NCBI GenBank assembly: GCA_031472005.1 | Contig: PZJY01000009.1 | Span: forward strand, 2,418,001-2,482,000 | Length of the DNA stretch: 64,000 bases | Direction of reading: 5' to 3' | From: Tetracladium setigerum | Taxonomy: Eukaryota; Ascomycota; Leotiomycetes; Helotiales | Shown here: piece by piece, positions 1 through 11,136 of the stretch | Layout of the letters: each line of letters starts with the position of its first letter | Position numbering within the stretch: position 1 is the stretch's first letter | Made by a program: the position numbers and the translations under genes | Notes under the pieces: model-generated | Databases searched by the model: none | What the model was told of the DNA's origin: nothing | The model's input: only the letters and a program-made list of their open reading frames with translations

Positions 1-2006
1 AGGGACAAATACATACATAGAGCCGCCAAGTTCGCCGAGACCTCCTTTGCCTGAGAAGACTCAATTCTTGTCCCATATCAATCATATTAGCGAGAACAAC
101 AATCCAAAACCCCTTCCTTCAAGCTATCATCGCCCTTCAAATCAAGAGAGTATGGGCGCAAGATTTATTGGAGATCTGAATCCCGAAAGTGTATTCCTCG
201 CAGCGACTGGGCCAGATGAGCATCGAGGGATTTGCAAGAATAGCGTAGGAGTATGGCTCAATTCTAAACATGAGAAGACGGCAGCATATCTGGCTGGAGG
301 TCCTCCTCTTCTTGTTCCTCCGCCATGCAGCTTATTTCATGGCTCAAAATATGCATTGGAAACGGATCTCATGTCGAAGCTCAAGCAGGAATGTCTCTCC
401 GTTTTGCCGCCGCCTTCTCATTTAGCAGCACTGTCGAAACTCTACTTTGACAAAATGCATCCGTTATTCCCAGTCATTGACTACGAACAGTGGCACAAGG
501 TCAGGGTAAGAGACAATTGCCAGGTTCTCATGGAACAGGCTGTCTGTCTAGCGGCATCTAAGAATTTTGCTGCCAGGCCGCATCTTCTTCTTGGAAGTTC
601 CCAGGAAGTATTAAGTCCACTGGATTTTGGCGATAAAATTTCCGGAGCTATGAGATTGGCAATTGAAATGGGCATGGTCACAGACAAAATTGTACTCATT
701 CAAGCTTTGGCTCTAATGTCTCAATTCTACGATTCAACTGATCGTGGGGATTTGTCTTCACAGTAAGTAACTTGAGGACCCCATGTCTCCTATTTTAGCT
801 ATCTAACGTTCATTACTCTATTGACGTTCTCATATACACTTCGGATCTTAGTGCTAATAAACGTCACAGATTTTGCGCAAGGGCGGTTCATCACGCACAT
901 TCAATTGGTCTCCAAGTCAAAGTACGAGAAGGCGAGGACAGAGAACATTACGGTATCACTCTTCTGTGTTGCATTTGGTCAATCGATAAGATGAATGCCG
1001 CTTTCAATGGAAGGCCCGTATTGATGCACGAACGAGATATTAGAAAAGACTTGAGAGAATGTTTTGACCAGCAACCACCCACGTTTCGACTTTTCCTGCA
1101 GGTGATAGTACTACTGGACAGAGTTATTGACCTGTATCGGGTAACTACGGCCTTGGATCCGATTGCCATGGAATTTGCATACCCTTCCTTCGAAGACTTG
1201 GTACTGCATTGTGGTGGTGAGTCCATTAACACATGGTCTCTTGGTAAGTTTTCGTCCGTTCAAAACAGTGCCTCAGAATTGACACATTCACAGCTACTAT
1301 TGAGACGCTATATCACGCAGTAACCATTCTCTCATGTCGCTCCAAATCCCTCACAGAGACAGAACGGCTATCAGCCTCTTACCTCCGCCAAACCCTCTCG
1401 ACCTCCATTCTAACATCCACAATCACGCAAGAACTACGAGATCTGGTTTTCTTCCCTTTCGTGCCTTACGCTGTGTCCATCGCGCTGAGCATTTCCTACC
1501 GTGAAATGCGACATGGAAAGATCTCGCTGCATCGCGCGCGAGCAAGAATTCAGTTTCAAGTTCTATCGGATGCTCTTTCTGAATTGAAAGGGAGTTTTCG
1601 CTCTGCTGCAAATACCGCAGAAATGGGAAAGAAATTACTCAAAGAAATGGATCGTGTGGTTTCCACAGTTTCGGGCACCAAAACACCTGCTCAGCCAGCG
1701 AGATCGAATGGGTTCCAAGGGTATTCCGCACCTCAAAATGCAAATATCATCCTGCCTCCTCAATCTACATGTAAGATATCACTGGTCCCTTGAAGAAACA
1801 AATTTAACATGTTGGCAGTCCAAGGATCCAGTCCAAGCACAGTCAACTCAGCTTCGTATCAGCAGATGCAAGATTTTGATCCTTCCATCTTCGATGCTGT
1901 TGCTGATACCGATCTGTTTGGCATGTTCGATCCTGCTTTCAACCTTGATGGATTTGATGCTTGTTTGGACAGTACATTGGATCCATCTTTCCCGACTTAC
2001 TTCTGA
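1..2006 (+). CDS. Fungal-specific transcription factor, 3' part (5' end outside window)
   Basis: Exons read 1-762, 870-1243, 1294-1770 and 1819-2006, with introns of 107, 50 and 48 nt that have GTAAG donors and CAG acceptors. The frame is open to the window edge and no convincing ATG starts it, so the N-terminus, where a Zn2Cys6 binuclear cluster would lie, is missing. About 599 residues are visible. Seen: the middle-homology signature of fungal_trans proteins, with YFDKMHPLFPVID near residue 150, then FCARAVHHAHSIGLQV across the first junction, and WSIDKMNAAFNGRPVLM in exon 2. The last exon is acidic and hydrophobic (DPSIFDAVADTDLFGMFDP) and looks like an activation tail. Known: this family binds DNA as Zn2Cys6 regulators of carbon, nitrogen or secondary metabolism. 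The target genes cannot be told from this fragment. Confidence 0.88.
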
Positions 2007-2409
2007 TCGATATTTCCATGAGATTACGCTAAATCGTGACTATCTTTTCGCGAGCAACCTGGAAGACGGGAACTTTCCTATCTAGCACCGAAATGAACAA
2101 ACAAGCAAAACAAAAATAATATAATATATGGTTGATTGTCAAAGGTACGTGCTTCATAACAATTCGTCCCCGATGGATGGCTAACTCATATGTAAAGCCT
2201 CGCAGATCCCCCAAAAATGTCACATCAAGACAACTTCATTTCCCATATACTGCAGTTTTACGACAAAACTTTTTCAAACCAGCGCATTCATTATCTTCAA
2301 CCTTTAGCACCTCCACGCCCCAGGGACAATGGAAACTGATATCATATTCAACTGGGTATATCGGCTGGTCGTCTCGCTCCGACGCTCCAAATTACAGCTC
2401 CTCAAGCTT
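2007..2409. other. Intergenic, AT-rich
   Basis: Presumed 3' flanks of the convergent transcription factor and the small minus-strand gene. The stretch at 2100-2130 is an AT-rich, poly(A)-site-like run. No supportable ORF was seen. Confidence 0.5.
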
Positions 2410-2966
2410 TTAGACAATTGTCGGCTTCCCATAGACGACCACAGAAGCCTTCAACACTTTCGAGGTATCAATCTCAATAGGAGGATCTGATGGGATCCAA
2501 GAGCCCATGGACGACAGTTCGAACTTTAATCTTGACTCTTTCTCAGTCGAGTCTACGAAGGAACAATCGAAGTTAAACTCTCGAGGTGGTGTGAATGGTA
2601 TCGAAGTATCATCCCACGCGTGTTGGGTCGAGTACACCAAACGCTTCGAGATGGGGGATGACTGTTTAGAGTCTTTGACGGGTAGAACATTTTGGGGTTT
2701 GTTCTTCTTAATCAACGGCCGGTACCTCGATTGTTTCTACGCTGGCATAAGCAGTTGTCCAAATGGAAGTACTGTAAGTGATATGCCTTGAGTTTGACAT
2801 TGGGTATTCATATTGACTTACAGGCGTAGAAGAATCACAAAATCTCAATTATCTTGGACGAAGAACTCGAAATATCAGTGGAATGTGGCGACATGATTCT
2901 TGATTGGCCGGTTTTTTCAGCACTGTTCGGCTCAAATAGAGGCGTTTGATTATGTGCGAAAGACAT
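2410..2966 (-). CDS. Possible small hypothetical protein, frame disrupted
   Basis: An ATG at 2966 opens MSFAHNQTPLFEPNSAEK and runs serine-rich for 43 codons. A donor GTAAGT and acceptor TTACAG at 2774-2823 follow on the minus strand. The 3' part ends at 2410 in a frame reading HAWDDTSIPFTPPREFNFD and KASVVVYGKPTIV. The N-terminal part, the short middle (TSIWTTAYASVETIEVP) and the 3' part lie in different frames. No single intron model joins them, so either bases are missing, as elsewhere in this window, or this is a decaying gene. A TATATAA motif lies about 50 bp upstream. I do not recognise the family. The plus strand is also open here and reads less like a protein. Confidence 0.3.
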
Positions 2967-3999
2967 CGGAATAAACTTGAACAGAAATCAGTTCAATAGG
3001 ATTTGGTCTGGGGTTATATAGGCCTTCTTCAACAGCAACATAGTGAGCAAAAATTTAAAGTCCTTCTAGCTACGATTGTCCACCAATAACTGTGTTAGAG
3101 AGCCTTGTTTTCCAACAAGGTCTAGCGTTCTTCGATGAAGTATTTGCTGGAACACGAACTGAGGCGGCGGCTTTCATGTACAGTACGGCATTTTTCCGGT
3201 TGGCTTCCCGCTTACTCCTGCCAAGCGGTGTATTCACTGTCAAGCGAGAACTATTTCGGAGGGACTCCTTCCGAGTCAGCCTCTCGCTGTTTGAGGAAAC
3301 ACATACCAAGGTGTGCAGTTTCTGTACTGTACTTTGATGGGGCAAACAAAGGTCTAGTCGATACTACACTTGAGTGCAGCCATTAGAATTTCCAGTTGTC
3401 CTTGTTTAGTTCTCATAGGCTGAGCCTGAGCATGACATACGAGGGCTGGTAAATATCTTGCGAGTTTTTAATTCCAGTCTCTAGACTGTACCAAGGCATC
3501 GAAGAGGGCTTGGATTTACACCACAATTGGAAAATACTATGCTGGACTTGAGAAGAAGTTAGACTGGGGGAAACATGCTGCCAAATGGTTCGGACAAGGC
3601 TTCGTGGCACACTTGAATGCTTAGAACTATGTAATGAGACATACATTGAGTGTCATCTGGGGTTGAACGATTTTGTTTCATTGATGAGGCAGCCGGACTG
3701 TAACAGTGATGAGAAAGCAAATTTTGAGCCGAATTACGCTTAGTCTTTGGTTCTATGGAGTAGTCTTTGGGGAGACCTTGTCAGAGAATGAGAAAACAGA
3801 ATGCGAAAAACTTGTAACAATCCTCATTCCCATCCTTCCAAGACCATCACAGTAAGTTTCAATCTCATTGATTAAATAATTTTTGAAATACAAGCGAGAA
3901 CCAAATTCTATTCCAACAAACCAAAACTCCAAGATATGACATCCCAAGCGATGCCTCCTACTTCAGAAGGTCAAGGAGCCTCGTCCCTCATTCTCTGTC
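2967..3999. other. Intergenic; no supported gene
   Basis: About 1 kb. ORFs exist on both strands at 3070-3345 but neither shows a domain, an intron context or a partner exon. The block from 3840 to 3960 is AT-rich and is probably the 3' flank of the next minus-strand gene. Confidence 0.4.
3013..3019 (-). promoter_or_regulatory. TATA-like box upstream of the ATG at 2966
   Basis: The minus strand reads CCTATATAACC about 50 bp before the proposed ATG at 2966. Position and sequence fit a TATA element. The motif is nearly palindromic, so the strand is inferred only from the ORF. Confidence 0.3.
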
Positions 4000-5475
4000 T
4001 CAAAATATCTTCTTCCTTGCAATCTTAAGCCTTTCCTCCAACAACTCCTTCCGTTCCCTCAGTCGTCGCTGATCATATTCCAAATTCGTCTCATGCCACT
4101 CTCGATAATCCCCCGACGGCACCGGCCTAGGCGCCGCGGTTGAAGGACCCGCAGGGGAAGAAGAAGAACCAGCAGCAGCTGAATAAGGAGGCGGTAATTT
4201 TGTTTCGCCCTCTTCCACATCACCGAATTGTCTGCTCATACCAGTAGTATTGTGATCGGGCTGATTAGGGTGAGTATTCGACTCATCGTCTCGATTCACC
4301 ATGGAAATGCCCTCCTCAGCTCTTCTTTCTTGTCCGACAGTACCACTGACAAATAGTATTTTCATCCATCCAAAGCTAACACCCTGCACACGCCCACCAG
4401 CAGCAGCGTTGGAACCACGACCCTCTTCCTCCGATGTACCAGCTGGCATCTTCCCTTTACTCTCTTTAGAAGAAGTATTCCTACCCCTCCCTTCACCCGT
4501 CTCAAGCACAACAAAAACCTTGAAGGTTTAACTCCTCGTCGTCTCGAAGCGGCGGCATTATTGGCATTACTAGACCTCCCATGTACGCGCCACAACCACC
4601 AAAATACCGCGAGGAAAATGATCACCATCGGCACACACGCTCCAACGGCAATCTTTGCACCCAATGGAAGGCCACCGCTTCTAGACCCAGAATTGCGGTT
4701 GTAGAAGGCATCTTCGCTTGCGGACGCTGCAGCGGATGAAGCCGATGCTGCGGCGTCGATGTCAGGAAAGTCGCCGTGTTTCCACATCACGTTGATTCCT
4801 GTAGCGTAGACGGACTTTCCAGATGCGGTTCCGCCGATCGAAAACCAATCCGCGGCAGCTAGGGTTGTTAAGGTGCCATTTGAGAAAGCGGTTATGGATG
4901 GGTAAGCAGGAAGGGTACCACTACCTCCGGTTGTTGTAGCTGCTGCTGCTGGGACGATAGTTGGGAGGGGAAAACCACAGTTGACTTTTGTTTTTCTCTT
5001 GGGTGGGCCTCCCCTCGACGTTTGGATATTCCGGTGGTTGCTGTTGGTTCTGAAGGGGGGAGGAGGGTTTGGGAGGGGGATAGGGCTGGACAGCATCCTG
5101 CCATGGTGTGGCCGGGGGGAGGCCGGATGGTTCGAGTTTGAATGTGTCCCATCCTTCTGGACAGCGGCCTGGGTAGAAGTAGTTTGTTGGAGTAGCAGTG
5201 TAGGTGATTGTTGTGATTGTGAAATAAGTTGATACTGTTGCGGTGGTGAGGGAGGGTGGTGGTGGGTATTGTGTGGGGAAGCAGGAGGGGGCGATGACGG
5301 GGTCGAAGAAAATGAGATGCGGTAGGGTGGTTGCGGTTGGGTAGGCAAGTGTTGTGTTTGTGGTAATTGGAGGTATCGTGGGGTAGGAAATGGTGAGGTA
5401 TTTGCATGGTGTTGGTGCAGTAAATACTGAGGTTAAAGGACCTAAGTTGGTCCAGCCGGGTACAAGACTTTCCAT
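4000..5475 (-). CDS. Single-pass membrane protein, Ser/Thr/Pro-rich ectodomain
   Basis: The ATG at 5475 starts MESLVPGWTNLGPLTSVF. An ectodomain rich in Thr, Pro and Ser follows, with a Cys-containing segment (YFYPGRCPEGWD). A transmembrane helix at about 4565-4640 (VPMVIIFLAVFWWLW) is followed by basic residues and a cytoplasmic tail ending REWHETNLEYDQRRLRERKE, probably coiled. This resembles a family of fungal single-pass surface proteins with a CPSGW-like motif. The layout recalls Mid2/WSC-type sensors, but no WSC domain is visible. The frame changes three times, near the G6 runs at 5114-5119 and 5055-5060 and near TTT 4527-4529. Adding one base at each gives one 492-aa frame. A short intron in the tail (about 4330-4390) cannot be excluded. 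Confidence 0.6.
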
Positions 5476-5678
5476 TTTTGATCGAGTTTTGGAGGTTGAG
5501 GATTGAGGTGAGAAGGTAGCAAGCTTTAAGGAGGCAGCGTCGCCTCTTGAGTAAATGTGGGAGAAACTCAAAAGGTAGAAGTATTTATGATTTCTCAGTT
5601 ATCAAAAAATCAGCTGGATTAAGCGACATGGATAGTCCTTTTCGAGAACACCAAGTAGCACTTCCTTATAATGCAAGG

Positions 5679-6349
5679 CTAGAGTTCCGCGGAGATGGAT
5701 CGCCATATAAGCAACTGTTTAGCAAACGCCTTTAAGTGAATAATGCCATAATGGCCAATTATCTTTCTGTTGTGGTCAAGCCACCATGTGTTTTGGACGT
5801 TGATATTTCCTCTTTCGGACAGCTGAAATAAATACCTGGGGTAAATGTGATGATTCTGCGAAGGGGCTGAACAGCAAAGCCACAACAGCGTTTGGTCATT
5901 CTTGTTGAATTGTTTGGGGCAAAATGACAAACATGATGAAATCGGAACGGTATTCAAGCAAATTTGAGTTAATATACTTGTTCTTCTCGAGATTTGAGGT
6001 TGTTCTATGGCATTTAGGTTGTTGAGAGGAAACGTGAAAGTAGCCCCGCTGATTGTGTGCTTGAGATGTGCAAGGTTACAGTCCATCCAATACTCTAAAC
6101 ATGGAGCAGCCTCCCCAATAGTTTTAAATTCTGCATAGATTCTTGTTGGATAAAGTGATTTGACTGCAGAAAAGTTTGCATGTGGTTACATTATTGTGGC
6201 AGAGTAAAACTACCTTTTCCGCAGTCCCGAAGAGCTGCATTATGTCGGTCAACATTTATCTCGTTAAGTGAGCCGGACTGAAACTGCTCGAATCCAGGTG
6301 GGAAAATCCCGAAACAATTTCCAATCTTGATCATTTGTGCGTTTACCAT
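5679..6349 (-). CDS. Hypothetical protein, 206 aa, two exons
   Basis: Exon 1 is 6349-6214 and exon 2 is 6163-5679, separated by a 50-nt intron with donor GTAGTT and acceptor TTTTCTGCAG. The splice joins phase 1 cleanly and leaves a 206-residue frame starting MVNAQMIKIGNCFGIFPPGF and ending LLIWRSISAEL. No single reading frame covers the whole gene. The sequence has several Cys and Trp residues and no signal peptide or membrane helix that I can see. I do not recognise the family. Its ATG lies only 5 bp downstream of the stop of the F-box gene on the same strand. It could therefore be a separate gene with very short spacing, or 3' exons of that gene through a splice I did not find. Confidence 0.45.
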
Positions 6350-6354
6350 TCCGA

Positions 6355-8750
6355 TTATCGACGTGACTTTAATGTAGGTTTTCGGCGTCCACCTGTGTAC
6401 GGCAAAAATTCAGAATTAGGGCTCAGTAAGGTAGCCAGAAGAGAGCTATTCCCCGGCCGCTTGATGGTCAACGGGCCATCAACACAATCACACATCTTTT
6501 CCACCAAAGTAACACCAGGCGTGATATTTGAAAAGCGATGACAATAGTTGCAAGTTTCTCTTTCTACATTCGTCGTGCTGGATGGTGTTGAAACTGGAAT
6601 GGATGCGTTAGAGGCTGTTGAGCACTGACACCATCCTCCCATGGGCATGGTGGGAGTGTGCAATCTCACTTGAAGCTTGCAAGAGTTACACGTACTTTGA
6701 GATTTTGGGGAGATAGGGCTGGGTGATATCGCCGCTTGGGTGTGTGCTGTTGGTGGTGGAACGCATTGACACCATCCTGCTGAGGGGTCGCGCGTTGGAT
6801 TTGTCGTTATAAAACGCTGGCAAGATTTGCACGTTGGAAGATTTATGGTGTTAAATGTTGAAGGACTGGATATAGCTGAGACGAGCGGTTTGGCTGGTGT
6901 TTTGACTGGCGGCCTGATTGTTACAGGTCCGTTGGGACATTGGCACATTCGAGATGCTAATGTGACGCCTGGCGTGACTTCTGAAAACCGGTGGCAGACA
7001 ACACACGCTTTTCTTGCTGGCCTGGAGATATTTTTATGGGATGACAGGGTGTCGTCTGGTGAACCGCTTAACGGGGCTGCTAGTTCAATGTTGATTGGAA
7101 GAGGCCCATCTGGACATCGACACATATCAGACACTAAAGTAACACCGGTAGTAAACTCGGAAAAGTGAGAGCAGACCGGACAGGTTTTTCTCTCTCCAGG
7201 AAACACGATCTCTCCTTGTTTCGAGCTATCTTGTGCTGGTGTAATGACTGCTGTAGCTGTTGATTCTTGACTTTCAGATAATGACTTTTGTGGGCAGGTA
7301 CAGACGTCCAAAGGCAACCTGATCCCCGGAGTAGAGCCTAAAGTACGCGAGCAGGTCGGACAGAATTCTCTTTGGCTTGTTGTAGAACCTTTATGGGAGT
7401 TTTCACAAACGTAGTAAAAATTGAAGTCCTCTTTCTGGTGAATTTGACTGTTTGAGGAGGCTCTTGATCCGTGGGACGAGGATAATCTTGATCTGTTCTG
7501 GGTTCCGGCGTATTGCATGTACATATCTCCGTAACTTTCATGTTGGACAATATATCTTGATAGCCGGAACACTTGGTGCACTTTTTGGCGTTAGCGAGTT
7601 CTAATTGAGCTAGTGTTGAAGCGTCCGAGGTTCCTTGAAATGCAAATTCCAACTGAGCAAGCGATGAAGCGTCAGAGGAACTCGACTGCAGTTCCAAGAT
7701 CCTCTCAATGTACGTGGAATATCCATTCTTGTTTACTCTACTGCGTTTGGCGCTGGTTTTGTCGTCCTCGGTAATCTCTTTCTCTAAAGAGCCATGTCCG
7801 GGGCCCTCGTTCGTCTTGCTCGAAGAAGTCGATCTCTTCGATTGCTTCTTCCCATTTGAGGTGGACCAAGCAGTGTATTGGCCTGCTGAAGAGAAGGATG
7901 CCTGGCCACAATTGCAAACATCCTTGGATAGTATTCCCGGCACCTGAAATACATAGTTGGCGCAAGACTCGCAGATCATGATGTCTCGACAGCCAGCTTC
8001 ATTTTCTCTCTGCTCCCTCTTCAGGTGTAAAGCTTGAGAAGCCTTCGCATTGTCAATGGAAGAGTCGGTTGGTTTTCTAGCCACTTTGTATTCGATTTCG
8101 CCCGGAACGCATGAACGGCATTTTGTAGGAGAAAAGCTGCACCTGTCTGTACATGTGCCACACTTGATGCAGTTCCAAGCACATGTCTTTGATATATTGA
8201 ATTGTGGCGTGTGACAAAATGTACACAGCGTGTAGTCATTGCCGAGAGTCGGTGGGAGGTGTTGGAGAGAAACTGTGTAGTATAGTCTCTTGTTGGTGCG
8301 TTTTAACTGAAAGATGCTCATAAAGTCCAGGAAGTCCATGAGGTAGAACATAAGGTCGGGACTAAGCTTGGAGATTGGGTCGCTTGGTGATTTGGGAGAT
8401 ATTTGGAGTTTTGCGGCTGCGGCCAAGTCGTGAGACTGTTGCGGAACCTGGACAGTCACCGCATGCAATGTCATTGCTTTTAAAGTTGCTGAGGTTCGAA
8501 ATGGAATGGTATCGGGAAGCTTGAGATTGCGAGCTTTGGCCCGTCTAGCCATAAAATCGTGATATGCAGTTGAAGACTCCACTCGTCCATCTGCTGATCT
8601 TGTTCTGAGATGATGCCACGGTGCTCTTTCCCTTTTCCATTCATCCAAGGAGTCATTGACGGCGATTGAGTCGGCCGGCGGTGGTACGCCAGAGGAGTTT
8701 TGGTTCTTGTCAGACTTGCGTTTTCGCAGCCAATTCCAGAATTTCCCCAT
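6355..8750 (-). CDS. F-box protein with C-terminal array of Cys-x2-Cys/Cys-x-Cys repeats
   Basis: The ATG at 8750 has good context (CACCATGGG) and starts MGKFWNWLRKRKSDKN. An F-box-like helix pair, ISKLSPDLMFYLMDFLDFMS, lies near residue 130. A Cys cluster follows (CTFCHTPQ, CIKCGTC, CRSC), then eight repeats of C-x2-C-x16-C-x-C reaching nearly to the C-terminus. Known: F-boxes bind Skp1 in SCF ubiquitin ligases. Inference: the repeats bind zinc and recruit substrate. The frame changes once in 7340-7500. One missing base at the A5 run 7416-7420 gives a continuous 798-aa protein, but an intron there is also possible. Placing the break after the first C-terminal repeat fits, because the motif reads intact on both sides. 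Confidence 0.65.
6462..7980 (-). repeat. Eight protein repeats C-x2-C-x16-C-x-C
   Basis: Copies begin ICESC (about 7975), KCTKC, FCPTC, TCPVC, ACVVC, TCKSC, TCNSC and TCNYC (about 6535). The spacing between the second and third Cys is 16 residues in seven copies and 15 in one. Three copies share the fuller consensus FS-x2-TxGVTL-x3-MCxC-x2-GP. The copies are divergent in DNA, so this is an old protein repeat and not a recent tandem array. Confidence 0.8.
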
Positions 8751-9929
8751 GGTGAGCAAAGCCAATTGTTATTGAGATGGGATGGATGGGAAGGCTTCTG
8801 TAAACAATCGTAGGTCTAACTGTCCAACTTCACGAAAAAGAAGAATGGGTTTGATGCCTGGGAAGGATCTCAAAGCGAATAAAATACTGGCTTCAGAGAA
8901 AGAAATAGGCTGCCAGATATAAATGAGGCTGAGGCTGGGGAGGAGGGGAGGTCGGCAGGCCACCATCTATTTAATATTCTCACATCTCCTCCGTACGGAA
9001 CACAGAGAGAGCAGAGCCTTCTCTACTTGGGCGAATCATTGTATGTAGCAATCGTATTGTATGGAGATACTGTATAGTCTGTCAGGGTTAACGAGATTAG
9101 ATGGATTCATGATAGAATTAGTAGATTTAGATGAATATCCCTGAAAAGAAGCGCCGCCACGACTACAACAGCGACTGTTGATACTCCCGGCCTCAACTAG
9201 CAGCTTTTGTCGAGAGGTTGAGTTGATGAGAGCCAGCAAGGCATACTCGGGCGGTTCAGTAGTGCCGTCTGACCAGCGTGATCAAGATTAGTTAGTTGTG
9301 CTTGTCGTACTCGGCAGCATGATGCAATAATATGCAATGAATGCACTTCTCGGTGTTGTGGTTGGATGGAGAGATGCGAATCAAAACAAGGGTCCATGAA
9401 GAAAGAATTGCAGAGTGTTGTCTCTCGCCGCCTCTATAAAAAGTGACAGGCGGTAGGTAGATCTGAAGTATTCGCACAGGTTTTTGGGTACTGTTGGGGT
9501 TGTGATGATATACTTCGAAGCACCATCGAGTGAGTAGTCGAGATGTTGGTTGGCACTGTGAGAGGAAAAGCCGTTCGATCCTTGCCAAGACTCCCACGTC
9601 ATTTGGCTGGATGACTTTCAGGGACGGAAAACTGTAAGAGCCGGTTCCTCCTGTTGCGCGCGTCCCGCCAAGTCCAAACAGAAAGGTCAGCAGGGACTTT
9701 GTTACAGTAGAAGTCGGTGACCAGATCTCTTCATCATCACCACCCTTTCCTCCCAATGCATCCTTTGTTTTAATATCTCTTTCTCGAATACAGTACGAAA
9801 CTCTTCGCCATTACTGCGCTGCACTTTTTACCATCAGGACCCTGGATTTTAGAAGCGCGCCGAAATTGCATTGCGAAAGCCTCGAAAACCCTTGAAATCC
9901 CATCCGAGACACACACCCTTCCCTTCTAG
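8751..9929. other. Divergent intergenic region between F-box gene and metallophosphatase
   Basis: Probably holds both promoters. A minus-strand ORF around 9292-9790 (segments TFLFGLGGTRATGGTGSY and NDVGVLARIERLFLS) reads somewhat like protein. Its only upstream ATG (9811) is in another frame, so I do not call a gene. Nothing else recognisable. Confidence 0.4.
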
Positions 9930-11136
9930 ATGTCTGCACTACCAATGTACCAGCACAATGGGAAGGTACAACCGGCAATGATTCACCCCAAGGCACAATC
10001 ACAGCATCCCGCACCGCCGTCGACGAAGCGCATATCAACCTGTCTCGGCCTCTTTCTGGTCATCTCGTGGATTACATTCGCGTTATACACGAACACAGTC
10101 CCACAAACCATGGCGACACCAACACAACACCCGGCGGTTGTGGAACAAGTGGATGCCTCGTCCATACTACCGGCCACTGTGGAACCGAGTTCGAAAGACC
10201 TAATAAAGCTGATGGACCTGCCGCCCAACTACCTGCCCCAGACCGGCAAACATCGCCACGGCGCGCGCTTGATCGTGGTGGGAGATGTACACGGCATGAA
10301 GCAGTCGCTGGAACACTTGCTGCACAAAGTCAAGTTTGATAAGGCGCATGATCATTTGATTTTGGCTGGCGACATGATCTCAAAGGGCCCCGACTCGAAG
10401 GGTGTGGTGGACTTGGCAATGAAGTTGGGTGCGACGGGCATCCGAGGAAACCACGAGGACAGGGTTTTGCAGGCATACAAGAAGTGGAGGAAATCGGACG
10501 AGGATACTACCGACAGCGACGAAGTGGAGTTCTTGGAGGAAAGCGAGGATGAGGATGAGACTGCTATGCCAGAAGGCGACATCGAGATTGCAGGAAAACG
10601 GAAGAAGGATCGAAAGCTGATCAAGAAGTTGGGCAAACATAGATTGCAGTGGTTGAAGGAATGCCCTGTCATCCTAAGGGTTGGCAAATTGGGCAAGATG
10701 GGAGAAATTGTGGTTGTGCACGCTGGTCTAGTTCCTGGGGTGGAATTGAGGAAGCAGAATCCAGAAACGGTCATGAACATGCGAACAATCGATGACCATG
10801 GAGTTCCAAGCGACGGCCGTAAAGGAACGCCCTGGATTAAGGTACGTCCATCTCCCCCTCCTTTCCATACAATGAAGGAATGCTTACTCTCGTTTTTCGC
10901 AGTCTTGGAACAGACTCCAGAAACACCTCCCGAAGCACGATCGCGCTACCGTAATCTACGGCCACGACTCTCGGAAAGGTCTGCGGGTGAAGAAATACAG
11001 CATGGGACTTGACACCGGTTGTGTCAAAGGCGGCAAGTTGACAGCAGTGGTCATTGAAGGCGGGCACTTCAGTCACACACACAAAATTGTGCAGGTAAAT
11101 TGCAAAGATGAGGTTAAGCATAAGCAGGAAGATTGA
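9930..11136 (+). CDS. Membrane-anchored metallophosphatase, Ppn2-like endopolyphosphatase
   Basis: Exons 9930-10841 and 10903-11136 give 381 residues. The 61-nt intron is GTACGT to TTCGCAG. One transmembrane helix spans residues 37-54 (LGLFLVISWITF) near the N-terminus. The PPP-type metallophosphatase motifs are all present: GDVHG 118-122, GDMISKGPDS 147-156, GNHED 173-177, HAGL 264-267 and GHD 324-326. These are the metal ligands of the calcineurin-like fold. Known: yeast Ppn2 (YNL217W) has this layout and is a vacuolar endopolyphosphatase. The role here is inferred by similarity. A 40-residue acidic and basic insert (EDTTDSDEVEFLEESEDEDE and beyond) separates GNHED from HAG. The ATG follows a 5' UTR with no competing ATG in frame. 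Confidence 0.85.

Noticed and set aside
3070..3345. Overlapping open frames on both strands
   Set aside because: Neither shows a domain, splice context or flanking exon.
9292..9811. Minus-strand ORF of about 154 codons with protein-like segments
   Set aside because: No ATG in frame; the nearest ATG (9811) is in another frame and would need more than one correction. It lies in the divergent promoter region.
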